A stretch of 64,000 nucleotides of DNA from Homarus americanus (Eukaryota; Arthropoda; Malacostraca; Decapoda; Nephropidae). Location: NCBI RefSeq assembly GCF_018991925.1, contig NW_024737068.1, positions 9,893,111 to 9,957,110 on the forward strand, in the 5' to 3' direction. Each line of letters opens with the position of its first letter. The stretch's first letter is position 1. Below the pieces are notes generated by a model. That model was given only the letters and a program-made list of their open reading frames with translations, was not told the origin of the DNA and searched no databases. Below are positions 20,775 through 35,132 of this stretch, in pieces. The translations under genes and the position numbers were made by a program.

Positions 20775-20935
20775 CAGGTGGGGCCCCCCCAAGTTTGCGG
20801 ATTTTTACTTTGCGGTTCTCGGTTATTCGCGGATGACACCCTGGATGTACCCAAGAATGTCTGTGGGTAGTTTTAAAGTTGCCGGCATTTTTGCGGGTGG
20901 GACAGGGAGCCATTCGTTCTAGAGACAGCAATATC
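20775..20935. mobile_element. Left end of another TIR element
   Basis: After TA comes CAGGTGGGGCCCCCCCAAGT and a TTATTCGCGG-type subterminal repeat, in the style of Tigger ends. No right end is found. Confidence 0.4.
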
Positions 20936-20955
20936 CTTTACCTGTATTGTATATA

Positions 20956-21260
20956 CAGCTCCTCCCTGACTTACGACGGGGTTAGGGACCCAAATCCAGG
21001 TTGTAAGTCGAAATGGTTGTAAGTTGAAAATGCTTAAATACATGTAAAATCTAAAATGGGGGTCTCTTTTTCTTCTCAGCACCACAAAACTCTCACTTTT
21101 AAGCTTGCCAGCTATTTTAAAGTGAATTACAAAGAAAAATTTTGTCTGTGTACTGACGTTGGGACTCGAAAATACGTAATTTGACAAAATTTTGGTACGA
21201 CTGAGGCAGGTCGTAAGTGCGGGTGATTGTAAGTCGAGTAGGTCATAAGTCGGGGATGAG
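20956..21260. mobile_element. MITE, CAGCTCCTCCC family
   Basis: The left end CAGCTCCTCCCTGACTTACG and a right end ..TCATAAGTCGGGGATGAGG surround about 300 bases with GTAAGTCG repeats. The final bases run into a (GT)n array, which obscures the right boundary. Confidence 0.7.
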
Positions 21261-21288
21261 GTGTGTGTGTGTGTGTGTGTGTGTTTGT
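21259..21288. repeat. (GT)n microsatellite
   Basis: About 14 GT units at the right edge of the MITE. Confidence 0.9.
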
Positions 21289-21303
21289 GTAGACACACTT
21301 AAG

Positions 21304-21463
21304 AATTGGAAAATCCTCTCACAAAAAAAAAAAATTATTAAAAATGTGAGTCTACCCTCAAGTCCGTACGCTATTACAGTACTTTATTAATATAGCACGG
21401 ACTTGAAGGTAAACTGTCACATTTATAATAATTTTTTTCTTTGTGAGAGGATTTTCCAATTAG
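21304..21463. repeat. Foldback (hairpin) repeat
   Basis: The left arm GAATTGGAAAATCCTCTCAC and on to about 21373, and the right arm up to GAGGATTTTCCAATTAG, are inverse copies about 70 bases long around a loop near ACAGTACTTTAT. It resembles a short foldback MITE, independent of the families with CAG ends. Confidence 0.75.
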
Positions 21464-21646
21464 TATTTATTTGTACCGTGGTCCCTCGGTTAACGAGCAC
21501 AATCTGTTCCAGCAGGTTGCTCGTTAACCGAAACCATTGTTTCTATGGGTTTTTGGGTAATTGGTTCCAGCTCACCGAAAATTGCCTAAATTCAACAAAA
21601 ATAGTAGAAAAGTTCACTTACTTTGAGGTGTGTATGTAGAAGGCTC

Positions 21647-21650
<4 letters not shown>

Positions 21651-21680
<30 letters not shown>

Positions 21681-21681
21681 T
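21651..21681. repeat. (ATG)n trinucleotide repeat
   Basis: About ten ATG/GAT units in the untranslated 3' part of the Tigger element. Confidence 0.9.
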
Positions 21682-21749
21682 GAATTTGAAGTGGGAGGTT
21701 GAGGAGGAGAAGGCAGAAGAGAAGGAAGTGGAGGTGGAGGAGAAGCATT

Positions 21750-23516
21750 TTACTGCTTCTTGAAAGGTGAGTCACCTTCCATGAAAATGTCAGGAACCTC
21801 TGGACTGACAGATTCTCCACCATGAACATCCTCTCTCCTTCTTGAAGTGGAAGGCTGAGGGATAGCATCTTGTTCCCTCTGCCTTTTACTGAAGAAAGTG
21901 TCAATTGTGGTCTGTGGGGCATCTGTCCTCCTCACCATTAACTTATGTTTAAAGAAGGAGGCCACTGAGTCCTCAACATGACACAAAGTTAGTTCAGTTT
22001 TTTCCACTTCTGGGTGCTTTGAAGCCACTTCCCTGAAATTCTCCTAGTAGTAAATCACATCTTTCAACTGTTTAGCTGACATATGGTCATCACTTTCAAT
22101 TTCCTCCTCACCACTGTCAGCCTTTACCTGTAACATCTCATCCAGTTGCTTCAAGTCATCAGGAGTAAGTTCCTCCTCATGAGACATCACAAGCTCTTCC
22201 ACATCCTCCTCCTCCACTTCAAGGCCCAATGACTGACCAATGGACACAATCTCCTGGTCCAACTCTGTTTCTTCCTCAAATCCCTCAAAATCATGGACTA
22301 CTGATGGCCACAGTGCTTTCCATGAAGAATTGAGGGATCTAGTGGAGACTTCTTGCCATGATGACACAATCAATTTTACAGCCTCCTGGATGTTGAATTG
22401 TGTCATCCAGAAATGTTTCAGTGTTAGTTCAGGATCATTGGAAGTTGCCTGATGACACCTCCTAAACATTTTCTTCATGTACAACTTCTTGAAGTTGCTG
22501 ATCACATTCTGGTCCATTGGCTGTATGATTGATGTAGTGTTTGGAGGCAAAAACAACACTTTCACAAAGTCAAATTGAAACTCCAAATTTCTGGCAAGGT
22601 CAGGGTCATGACCAGGAGCATTATCTATGAGGAGAAGAGCCTTTAAAGGGAGTTTATTGGTGGTTAGGTAGCTCTTGACAGAAGGGCAAAACACATCAAC
22701 AGCCCATTCATTAAAGAGCTGTCTTGTCACCCATGCCTTACGGTTGGACTTCCAATAAACTCCAAGCTTTGTTCTTACCACTTTCTGTTGCTTGAACACC
22801 CTGGGGTTTTCAGAGTGGTAGACAAGCATAGGCTTCAGTCGGAAATCCCCTGAAGCATTGGCACCAAGCAATAGAGTGAGACGGTCTTTCATGGGTTTAT
22901 GCCCAGGTAAAGAGGCTTCATCTCTGGAGATGAATGTTCTTTTGGGCATCTTTTTCCAGAACAGCCCAGTTTCGTCCACATTGAACACTTGCTGTGGAAG
23001 ATAAATTTCTTCTTCCATCAGTTTTTTAAATTCCTCTAAAAACTTTGCTGCCCCTTCCTTATCAGCACTAGCAGCTTCACCATGCCTAACATCACTGAAA
23101 ATGACACTTCTTTTCTTAAATTTTTCGAACCAGCCTTTGCTGGCCCAAAAATCTTCAAATTCTGTGCCTGAAGAACCAGGTTGATCTGTCTTTAAATGTT
23201 CGTAAATCCCCCTGGCTCTTTCACAAATGAATTCAATAGAAACTGAATCACCTTTCATCTGTTTTTCACTAATCCAGATGATAAGTAACCTCTCAGTTTC
23301 TGCAATTAGGGATCTACTTTTAAACACTCTTGTAGATTTGTCTCTCACTTTCACTTCTTTAAATTTGTCTTTCTGTGCAAGAATTGTCAACACAGTTGAT
23401 GTCGACATGCCATATTCTTTGCATAGCACATTTGTTCTAATGCCTTGTTCATGTTTTTTTATGATTTCCTGCTTGGTTTGGATTGAAATCGCTTTTCTTG
23501 ATCTCTTAGGCCCCAT
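21750..23516 (-). pseudogene. Tigger/pogo transposase with a single nonsense codon
   Basis: The likely start is MGPKRSRKAIS at 23516, shared with the copy at 45865. Residues about 5-55 are the first CENP-B helix-turn-helix (QTKQEIIKKHEQGIRTNVLC) and about 65-135 the second. The DDE core follows: FNVDETGLFWKKMP (first Asp), LLLIDNAPGHDPD (second Asp, with the DNAPGH signature) and TTSIIQPMDQNVISNFK (third acidic residue). An acidic region ends at an in-frame TAG (22044-22046), after which the same frame continues to 21750 through an IDTFF motif. The sister copy has a sense codon at that place, so the TAG looks like a point mutation removing the last ~98 residues. The catalytic core is intact; whether a product lacking the tail would work is unknown. 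Confidence 0.85.
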
Positions 23517-23777
23517 GCTGGATTCAAACAATGTCAACACGTGTTTTTCAAAGTTAAACTTGTTGTAAATAAAGAATATTTTCTTTAAAATAACACTGCA
23601 CTGCACTATATATTGTCAATATGTAAAATCAATTTCAAAATGACCAATAATTTGCTTGGAAACAGAGAAAAAAACCATTTAGTTGAAGAGTCTCAGGCAA
23701 GATGTTACCTCCAGTGAAAACAGAGAGAGACTAACGCCTGTTTGCTGTGTTAAGTGGCTGGATGCCACGCATTAAAC

Positions 23778-24005
23778 TACCGTATATCTCGGCTTATAAG
23801 ACGGAATTTGAACATTAAAAAAATCTGCCCAAAGTTAGGGGGTCGTCTTAATCACCATGTATAAAATTCTTACCTCTTAAATATTGTGGTTTAGTGTGTC
23901 AAGAGTGGTGATGGAAACATCGTAAGCCACTCACAAGGTCCTACCACTAATTATTTTATACCGAAACTTACGTTTGGCAAGCTGGATTCAAATTAAGATT
24001 ACCGG
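23778..24005 (+). mobile_element. Left end of a TACCGTA-type element
   Basis: Begins TACCGTATATCTCGGCTTAT, inverse of 1-131, and continues to GATTACCGGTA as in 2318-2415. It abuts the Tigger on its left and the TIR element at 24008 on its right. Confidence 0.7.
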
Positions 24006-24007
24006 TA

Positions 24008-25596
24008 CAGTATTACCCCGCTTAACGCGCTTTCACTTAACGCGTTTTCGCATATACGCGGTGCCTTGCCAAAGCTGAACTTTCACTTAACGCGGATTTT
24101 TCCACAGCAACGCGGTGAGTGTCCGGCTCGAGAGCTATTTTTAGATTCGCACCACCCCCCACCCGCCACCCTGCCTGACTGCCTGTTTTAGCTCATAAAA
24201 TTCATACAAATTACCCAGCCAGAATATAGTTTACATTGCTGGAATTCTTATAATTTGGTGATCATTTTGAATATAAACAACATATTTTTTGCATTAAACA
24301 TACAATTTTTAGATAAAATGTTTAATCTGAGTAAGTATGTTATCTTTTGTCCAAAATATATGACATTTATATTCAAAATATTCCTGGTCTTACAAGGAAT
24401 CCAGCAATGTCAATTATATTATCCTAACTTTAGTTTGAGGTATTATTTATTAAAATTTAGTGGTTATCCCACACATCTCCTTGGGACGGTTGGTGGGGGG
24501 TGGGGGGGAGGGAGGGACCAACCGACCGACCATCTGTTACCCGGTGAAGAATTATTTTTTTTTAACTGAAGATATTTGTTTTAGCTCATAAAATTCATAC
24601 AAATTACCCGGTCACAATATAATTTACATTGCTGGAATTCTTATAATTTGGTGATCATTTTGAATATAAACAACATATTTTTTGCATTAAACATACAATT
24701 TTTAGATAAAATGTTTAATCTGAGTAAGTATGTTATCTTTTGTCCAAAATATATGACATTTATATTCAAAATATTCCTGGTCTTACAAGGAATCCAGCAA
24801 TGTCAATTATATTATCCTAACTTTAATCTGAGGTATTATTTAATACAAAATGTTAAAAACTTGAATGGAGGATTGGTGGGGGGTGGGGGGGAGGGTTGGG
24901 ACTGACCACGCGGTTGGAAGAGGGGGAGGCAAGGTGGGGTACTTTGATTGACAGATAGTGTCGTGAAGATTATTTTTTTTTTTATTAACTGAAGATATTT
25001 GTTTTAGCTCATAAAATTCATACAAATTACCCGGCCAGAATATAATTTACATTGCTGGAATTCTTATAATTTGGTGATCATTTTGAATATAAACATCATA
25101 TATTTTGCATTAGACATAAAATTTTTAGATAAAATGTTTAATCTGAGTAAGTATGTTATCTTTTGTGAAAAATATATGACATTTATATTCAAAATATTCC
25201 TGGTCTTACAAGGAATCCAGCAATGTCAATTATATTATCTTAACTTTAGTTTGAGGTATTATTTATTACTATACCTGGTTTTCCCCCAAAATTTCTCAGA
25301 GAGGGAAGAGCCGGCAGTGTAGTGTGAGAGGGGGAGGGAGTCGTGTCCATTATTTGAATGGACATTAACTTGGCGACTGTATTTCTCTATTTCTCTTAAG
25401 TATTAATTGTGTGCATGTACCATCATAAAATTAAGATGTTATTTTTACTACAACATAGTTATGTGTCGTCAAAAAGTGGAGTTTGGGGATCGACCTGGAC
25501 TCCATTTCAATTAATCCCATATGTTATGTTATTATTCACTTTACAAGCCGCTCAAGGTACCGGTTACATTAAATCACAGAAAGTGAGGTTAACTCG
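24008..25596 (+). mobile_element. TIR element (TACCCCG family) with three palindromic modules
   Basis: The left end is CAGTATTACCCCGCTTAACG after TA; the right end is degraded (..AAAGTGAGGTTAACTCG, then TA). Three copies of the ~230-base module lie at about 24220-24450, 24615-24845 and 25035-25270. There is no transposase; short ORFs in the modules are by-products. Confidence 0.75.
24220..24450 (+). repeat. Palindromic module (reference copy)
   Basis: The left arm TTACATTGCTGGAATTCTTA..TTTTGAATATAAAC and the right arm TATATTCAAAATATTCCTGG..GAATCCAGCAATGTCAAT are imperfect inverse copies of about 75 bases. Further copies at about 24615, 25035, 28860, 29295, 55205 and 55630 (plus) and 8480, 13080, 33415, 48590, 49065 and 49435 (minus) lie inside members of one TIR family. 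Confidence 0.75.
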
Positions 25597-28499
<2,903 letters not shown>

Positions 28500-28508
28500 T
28501 ACATATTA

Positions 28509-28651
28509 CAGTGGAAAGACGAAAACAATGACTTTCGCTTTCTTTCGTTATTCAAAAGGTTTTACCGTAATCGCTTTTGAATGGTTTTCAGTTAAAAAAC
28601 TGTTGTACTCGTACTGTATTACAATAATATTCTATCCTATAATTAGCCTTA
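28509..28651. mobile_element. Half of a foldback MITE, CAGTGGAAAGTG family
   Basis: Matches the left arm of 9439-9669 (CAGTGGAAAGACGAAAACAA..) through to the loop, where the next TIR element (28654) is inserted at a TA. The right arm is absent. Confidence 0.75.
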
Positions 28652-28653
28652 TA

Positions 28654-29866
28654 CAGTATTACCCCGCCTAACGCGGTTTCACTTAGCGCGTTTTACCGTA
28701 TACGCGGTGCCTCGCCAGAGCTGAACTTTCACTTAACACGGGTTTTTTCCACATATACGCGGTGAGTGTCCGGCTCGAGACGCTATTTTTAGATTTGCCC
28801 CACCCGCCACCCTGCCAGACTGCCTGTTTTAGCTCATAAAATTCATACAAATTACCCGGTCAGAATATAATTTACATTGCTGGAATTCTTACAATTTGGT
28901 GATCATTTTGAATATAAACATCATATATTTTGCATTAGACATACAAATTTTTAGATAAAATGTTTAACTCTGAGTAAGTATGTTATCTTTTGTGCAAAAT
29001 ATATGACGTTTATATTCAAAATATTCCTGGTCTTACAAGGAATCCAGCAATGTCAATTATATTATCCTAACTTTAATCTGAGGTATTATTTAATACAAAA
29101 TGTTAAAATTTATTTTTTTCACCCACTCTTTCTCTTGGTGGGAGGTGGGGGGGAGGGTTGGGACTGACCGCGCGGTTGGAAGAGGGGGGAGGCAAGGTGG
29201 GGTACTTTGATTGACAGATAGTGTCGTGAAGAATATTTTTTTTTTATTAACTGAAGATATTTGTTTTAGCTCATAAAATTCATACAAATTACCCGGCCAG
29301 AATATAATTTACATTGCTGGAATTCTTACAATTTGGTGATCATTTTGAATATAAACATCATATATTTTGCATTAGACATACAAATTTTAGATAAAATGTT
29401 TAATCTGAGTAAATATGTTATCTTTTGTGAAAAATATATGACATTTATATTCAAAATATTCCTGGTCTTACAAGGAATCCAGCAATGTCAATTATATTAT
29501 CCTAACTTTAGTTTGAGGTATTATTTATTACTATACCTGGTTTTCCCCCCCAAATTTCTCAGAGGGAAGAGCCAGCAAGTGTAGTGTGAGAAGTGGGGGA
29601 GGGAGTCGTGTCCATTATTTAAATGGACATTAAATTGGCGACTGTATTTCTCTATTTCTCTTAAGTATTAATTGTGTGCATGTACCATCATAAAATTAAG
29701 ATGTTATTTTTACTAGAACATAGGTATTGTGTTGGAAAAAGTGGAGTTTGGGGGTCAGCTGGTCTCTATTTCATTTAATCCCATGTTATGTTATTCACTT
29801 AACGCGTTTCTCACTTTCCGCGGTACCCTGTGGGTTACATTAACCGCGTAAAGTGAGGGTTGACTG
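28654..29866 (+). mobile_element. TIR element (TACCCCG family) with two palindromic modules
   Basis: The left end is CAGTATTACCCCGCCTAACG; the right end ..CGCGTAAAGTGAGGGTTGACTG is followed by TA. Modules lie at about 28860-29095 and 29295-29530. No transposase. Confidence 0.85.
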
Positions 29867-29995
<129 letters not shown>

Positions 29996-30044
29996 ATAAA
30001 TGTATGTACATAATCTTTTTCACTCAAATCCTAATGAAACACCA

Positions 30045-30543
30045 CAATTAGAATATGGTGGTAGCTGTTGTATAAACAGTCGGAACACAGTCCCACCACC
30101 GAGACGAGGGAACACTCCCACCACCTCTCGTGCGAAGCAAGCGTATAAATTAAAGAAAATACTTGCAGTGTGTTTAATATGTTACAGTATATTATAAATA
30201 AATAAATAAACAAATAAATCGGTGAATCCATTTCAAGTAAATGGAAAAATTTCACTCGACACCGACATTAGTTCCAGTTACCGGTAAATAGCAGACGCTT
30301 AAGTGACGTCACTAGTGTTTACACTACACCAGCGGGTAACATTTGATGACATTACTTGAAGTGAATTGGCCTTATTTTAAAAAACCAAGGATGGTTGGTA
30401 AAGGACTACTGGGTCAGTGGGTAAGTGTCACATTTGGGGTACCGGTCTTATACAGCGAATAGAGCTCAAAAGCTACTTTTTAAATGGAAATTTGGGGGGC
30501 CGTCTTATGCACCCTGCCGCCTTATAGGCCGAGATGTACGGTA
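30045..30543 (+). mobile_element. Right end of a TACCGTA-type element
   Basis: The segment matches 2860-3110 (..TTAGTTCCAGTTA..CTTAAGTGA..) and ends ..CTTATAGGCCGAGATGTACGGTA. It is truncated on the left by the (TA)n array. Confidence 0.65.
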
Positions 30544-30980
30544 CATTAAAAAAATGTTGGGGGGAAAAGTGCCTAAGTAATGGATTCATACTAGCCACTA
30601 ATGCCAAAGCTTTACCTTGCTTCCCAATGCATGGATTAAGTGAGTACAGCAGTACAAGAGTCAGTTTATACAATGGTTCTAAACCACAAAAGTAAAATAT
30701 ATCATAAAAAAATTTTAGGTATATTTTTTGGCAATGCACGAAAGAATTCAATTACCTGTACAGTGAACCCTTGCCATTCGCGGGTTTGTGATTCGCGATT
30801 TCGACGATTCGTGGTAAGCAGATAACACCTATGGAGGCTAACTTGCGAGCCTTTTCTTGCAGTGCAACAAGTCACCCCATGCACTCGCACTGTCTCATCT
30901 CCCTCTGTTTACGCGCACCCAGTACCTGTGACTCAGCATCTCATGTTGTACTCTCAAAACTTTTGTGTTTCTTTGTGAAA

Positions 30981-32450
30981 ATGGCCCCTAAAAGACTGCC
31001 TAGTGTCAGAACTAGCAATGCTAATGGAGTGAAACATAAAAGGTAAAAGTCAGTGATGACCCTGACAAAGAAAGGTGAATTATTAGACAAGTTAAAAGAG
31101 GGAATGAGTGCTTTCGTGGTTAGTTGGTTGTTTGGTGTGAGTGAAACCACAGTGTGGTACAAAAGAAAAAATGAACAAGCAATTCATGATTCTGTTCAAG
31201 CGAGTACTCCTGCAAGTGCTTTAAAGGCGCAGGTTGTTCATGACAAGAACATAGTGAAAACAGAGAAAACACTGAACATTTGAATTGAGGACCAGCACCG
31301 CAAAAAAATTTCTGATTGACAGCAACGTGATTCGTAAGAAAATTAAATGTCTTTATGCTCATTTTTACGAATCAACAGGTGGTGAAGTGGGTAGTGCAAT
31401 TACTGAAACAGCTTTTAGTACCAGTAAAGGGTGATTCAAGAATTTTAATTAAAGATTCTCTCTCCATAATGAGAAGCCGAATGGGGAGGCCACATTAGCT
31501 GACCACACAGCCGCAGATGCATTTCCCGCCAAGTTAAAGAAAATAATAAAAGAGAAAGACTATAGACCAGAACAAGTGCTTAATACCAACGAATCCGATA
31601 AATATTGGAAGAACGTATATAAACAAGCAGGAGAGGCGTGCCCCTGGGTTCAAGGCAGCCAAGGACAGAGTAACACTTATCTTCTGTGGCAGTGCAGCTG
31701 GCCACATGATCAAACCTGGCTTGTTTTACCACTCAGCAAATCCTAGGGCTTAAAAGGGTAAAAACAAGAACCTTTTGCCAGTTTTTTGGGCAGTCTAACA
31801 AAAAGGCAAGGGTAACTGTGCAAGCATTCCTGGATTGGTTCCATAAAAGCTTCATCCTGGAAGTGGAAAATACCTTGCTTCCAAGAAGATGAAATTCAAG
31901 GTGCTATTATTAACAGATAATGCACCAGGCCACCCAGAAAGTTTGCAGGTTAGCCATCCAGGTGTAGAGGTGATGTTCCTACCCCCAACACCATTGCTCT
32001 TATTCAGCCTCGCGATCAGGCACATTACACCCAACGCTCTTTTGGTCGTATCCATAGTGCCATGGACGTAGATCCTGACCTTGATGTTAGCAAGTGTTGG
32101 AAAGAGTACAGCATTGTGGACTGCATCACCAACATCAGCAAAGCATTCAATGAACTCAAACCAGAGACAGTGAATACTTGTTGGCACACCTTATGACCTG
32201 ACTGCGTGAACAACTTACAGGGATTTCTGTCCATAGTAAAGGATGTGAATGACATTGTGAGTGTTGCACGTCAACTGGGTGGTGAGGGGTTTGTGGACAT
32301 GGCTGCTGAAGATGTGGAAGAGCTGATTGATGGGCATGAAGGAACTGACAAAAGAGGATTTAGAAGAGTAAGTAAAAAGTGCCGAGAAAGATGATGAAGA
32401 AGAAATTATGGAATTGCAACAAGAAGGTTGGGGTTTGGACAATTTGGGTG
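30981..32450 (+). pseudogene. Decayed Tigger transposase, 5' part
   Basis: Starts MAPKRLPSVRTSNANG followed by the helix-turn-helix MTLTKKGELLDKL..VSETTVWYKRK in another frame. Further on, LLLTDNAPGHPESLQ near 31900 carries the DNAPGH catalytic signature, and GGEGFVDMAAEDVEELIDGH near 32280 is the acidic tail shared with 10078-10610. The pieces lie in several frames with stops between them. It is not expressible as one protein. Confidence 0.75.
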
Positions 32451-32451
32451 A

Positions 32452-33078
32452 ACTATAGCCCCATTGCCCTAACTTCATCACACTCTAAGATTTTCGAAAC
32501 TATCTTAAACTCTCATTTTCTCCATCACCTTGAACGCCATTCTCTTTTGTCGGATCACCAGCATAGCTTTCATCAGGTGAGATCTACTGATGATCTGCTC
32601 TCCTACTGCACCCATCTTTGGTCATCCTCTCTTAAGGATTATGGGGAAACTTTCGCTGTGCCCCTCGACATCTCCAAAGCATTTGACAGGGTATGACACA
32701 AATCTTTACTTTCTAAACTTCCCTCTTATGGTTTCCCTCCCCCACTTTGTTCTCAAATTTCTAGCTTCCTTGAGATCCGATCCATGGCAGTTGTTGTAGA
32801 GGATTGATATCTCGCTCTTTCTCTACCAATAGTGGTATCCCACAGGGTTCTGTTCTTTCACCTACTCTCTTCTTCCTTTTTATCAATAATTTACTTCACA
32901 CTACGACTAATTCTATCCATTCTTACGCTGATGATTCTACTCTTCACTCTTATTCACATTTTTCCCTTCCTCCTAACTCTCAAACAAGATCTGATTCTAG
33001 AGCTGATATCATTTCATCTATCAATGCGGATCTGTGCAGCATTTCTGAATGGGAAGGTAGAAACTTGGTTAAATTCAA
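32452..33078 (+). pseudogene. LINE reverse transcriptase, central part
   Basis: Readable motifs, over at least two frames, include LDISKAFDRV (first catalytic Asp region) and SYADDSTLHS at about 32921-32950 (YADD catalytic pair), then WEGRNLVKFN at 33060. In-frame stops and at least two frameshifts break it. Non-LTR reverse transcriptases copy their own RNA at the target; this copy cannot. Confidence 0.8.
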
Positions 33079-33080
33079 TA

Positions 33081-34198
33081 CAGTAGTCTCGATTTACGCG
33101 GTCAATTGAACCCGTGGAGGTCCGCGTAAACCGAGAAACGCGTAAACGAAATAACAGAACATATGGGATTAATTGAAATAGAAACTGGGCCGACCCCAAA
33201 ACTACACTTTTTCCGACACAATACGTACGTTGTAGTAAAAATAACATCTTAATTTTATGATGGTATGCACACACAATTAATATTTAAGACAAATACAGTT
33301 GCCGGTTAATGTCCGTTCAAATAATGGACTCAACCCCCCCTCTTCCCACACTCGCTGGCTCCCCTCCCAGAGAAATGTTTGGGGAAAAGGACTAGGCTTT
33401 TAGGTTAGTAATAAATAATACCTCAGACTATATTTAGGAGAATATAATTTACATTGCTGGATTCCTTGCAAGACAGCGAATAATTTGAATATAAACGTCA
33501 TATATTTTGCACAAAAGATAAAATTTTTGCTCTCTCTAATAAAATTCTTAAATTAGATCTAAAATTTGTATGTCTAATGCAAATTTTAGCTTGTTTATAT
33601 TCAAATTAATTACTATCCTATAAGAATTCCAGCAATGTAAATTATATTCTGGCTGGGTAATTTCTATGAATTTTATGAGCAAAAAACAAATATCTCAAGT
33701 AAATAAACAAATTATACTTCACCAGACACAATACGTACTTTGTAGTAAAAATAACATCTTAATTTTATGATGGTATGCACACACAATTAATATTGAAGAG
33801 AAATATCAATAATAATAGGTTTTTTAACACTTACGTTAGTAGAAGAGATGGCTGGGTACACGGGGATGGGGGATTGGTTCTGAGGCAGAGGGCAGATTAT
33901 TGGCCTGCACCTGTATCACTATCCACCACAGAGGCTTGCAGGGCCTCTTTGTCAAACCCCTCAAAGTCCATATCCTCACTATCATTATCACTATTACTGA
34001 CTTGGGCTGGCTGTGGTGGGTGGCTTGTGAAGAACTGGTAGTGTTTTGTTGACTGGGCGACCTTGTACGCACCCTGCCCGCGCCGCTTCCCGAGTAAATG
34101 ACGGAAAATACCGCGAAAATAAAAATTGTCGGTCTGGCAAGGTGCCACATAAATGACCAAACGCGTAAACGAAATCTGCGTAAATCGAGACTATACTG
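33081..34198 (-). mobile_element. MITE with ACGCGG ends, inserted in the LINE
   Basis: The left end CAGTAGTCTCGATTTACGCG follows TA; the inverse ..AATCGAGACTATACTG ends at 34198. The right flank is TC, so the target duplication is mutated. It includes a palindromic module (33415-33660) and, on the minus strand, the FDKEALQASVVDSDTG segment shared with the CAGTCAACCC MITEs. Confidence 0.75.
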
Positions 34199-34203
34199 TC
34201 GTA

Positions 34204-34738
34204 ATAAAACTTAGTATTTACCAATTACACTTTCCAAATTAGATGATCTCCCACCAATCACATTTCAGGATGTAATCATTCTGCCAAATTTTAAAATAGA
34301 TATGCTAGGCCTCACCATTTTCTTTACTATGTCATGGAAGTCACACATCCACAACATTGCTAAAGCTGCATCCCGAAAGCTGGGAATGCTGAACAGATGC
34401 CATACCTATTTCACTCCTGAGCAGTTGCTTAAAGTTTATAAGGGATTCATTCGTCCTAAGTTGGAGTACTGCTCTTATATCTGGGGTGGTTCTTCTTCTG
34501 TCCAACTGTTAGATAGAGTGGAATCAAAGGTATTTCATCTTATTGACTCTCCTCCTTTAGTTAATAATATTTCTTCCCTTTATTTTCGCCACAATGTTGC
34601 TTCACTCTCCCTCTTTTACAGGTACTTTAACGGGCAATGTTCAGTAGATTTGGCTTCCTGTGTACCGCCAGCAAGGCCATGAGCTCATAACACTCGTCTT
34701 GCCCTCGGTGCCCACCATTTCTCTGTGGATGTCGATCA
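34204..34738 (+). pseudogene. LINE reverse transcriptase, C-terminal part
   Basis: Continues the LINE frame with LSKLDDLPPITFQDV and then 34302-34682, which contains LGLTIFFTMSWKSHI, the LGM(M)LNRC..FTPEQLL region and RPKLEYCSYIWGG, classic for Jockey/CR1 proteins. The stop at 34680 precedes the conserved ending (HHFSVDVDH) by a mutation. The Gypsy element interrupts at 34739 and the last ~48 codons follow at 40684. Confidence 0.8.
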
Positions 34739-35112
34739 TCTATGTTTGTCTTTGCTACCCCCAAAATGTTCTACACTACTGAGGGTATACACAAACACTT
34801 GTTATCTTGAAAATAGGTTCTTATTCTCGTACGGGAGATATACAGAGGAAACAAATAGATGTGGGCTGCCACACCATAATGACTAGCGATCTCAACTTTC
34901 TGTATCACTCCGCGCTGGCATGTACAGATGCCAGCACTCACAAGCTGAATACATAAAATGTAAATATGATAATTCACATACATAACATGGTGCATAATAA
35001 ATGGAAATATTACATAGGATTAATATATGTTCTGTAACACTTTACTATACATAATTAATAGAGTATATAAGAATACACAGCTTAAGGTACTGCTTCGTGT
35101 CCATATTATACA
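34739..35112 (-). promoter_or_regulatory. 3' LTR
   Basis: Pairs with 40309-40683. On the coding strand it is preceded by a purine tract (plus-strand CCTCCCTCCCCCCTA at 35113-35127). Confidence 0.85.
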
Positions 35113-35132
35113 CCTCCCTCCCCCCTATACGC

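Larger units (their letters stand above)
21476..23777 (-). mobile_element. Tigger-type DNA transposon, GGTCCCTC family, one end lost
   Basis: The left end CCGTGGTCCCTCGGTTAACG (first bases mutated) is followed by inverted subterminal repeats. The minus strand encodes a nearly full transposase. The other end has been cut by the TACCGTA-type element at 23778. Sister copies are at 45430-47884 and, internally deleted, at 60511. Confidence 0.8.
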
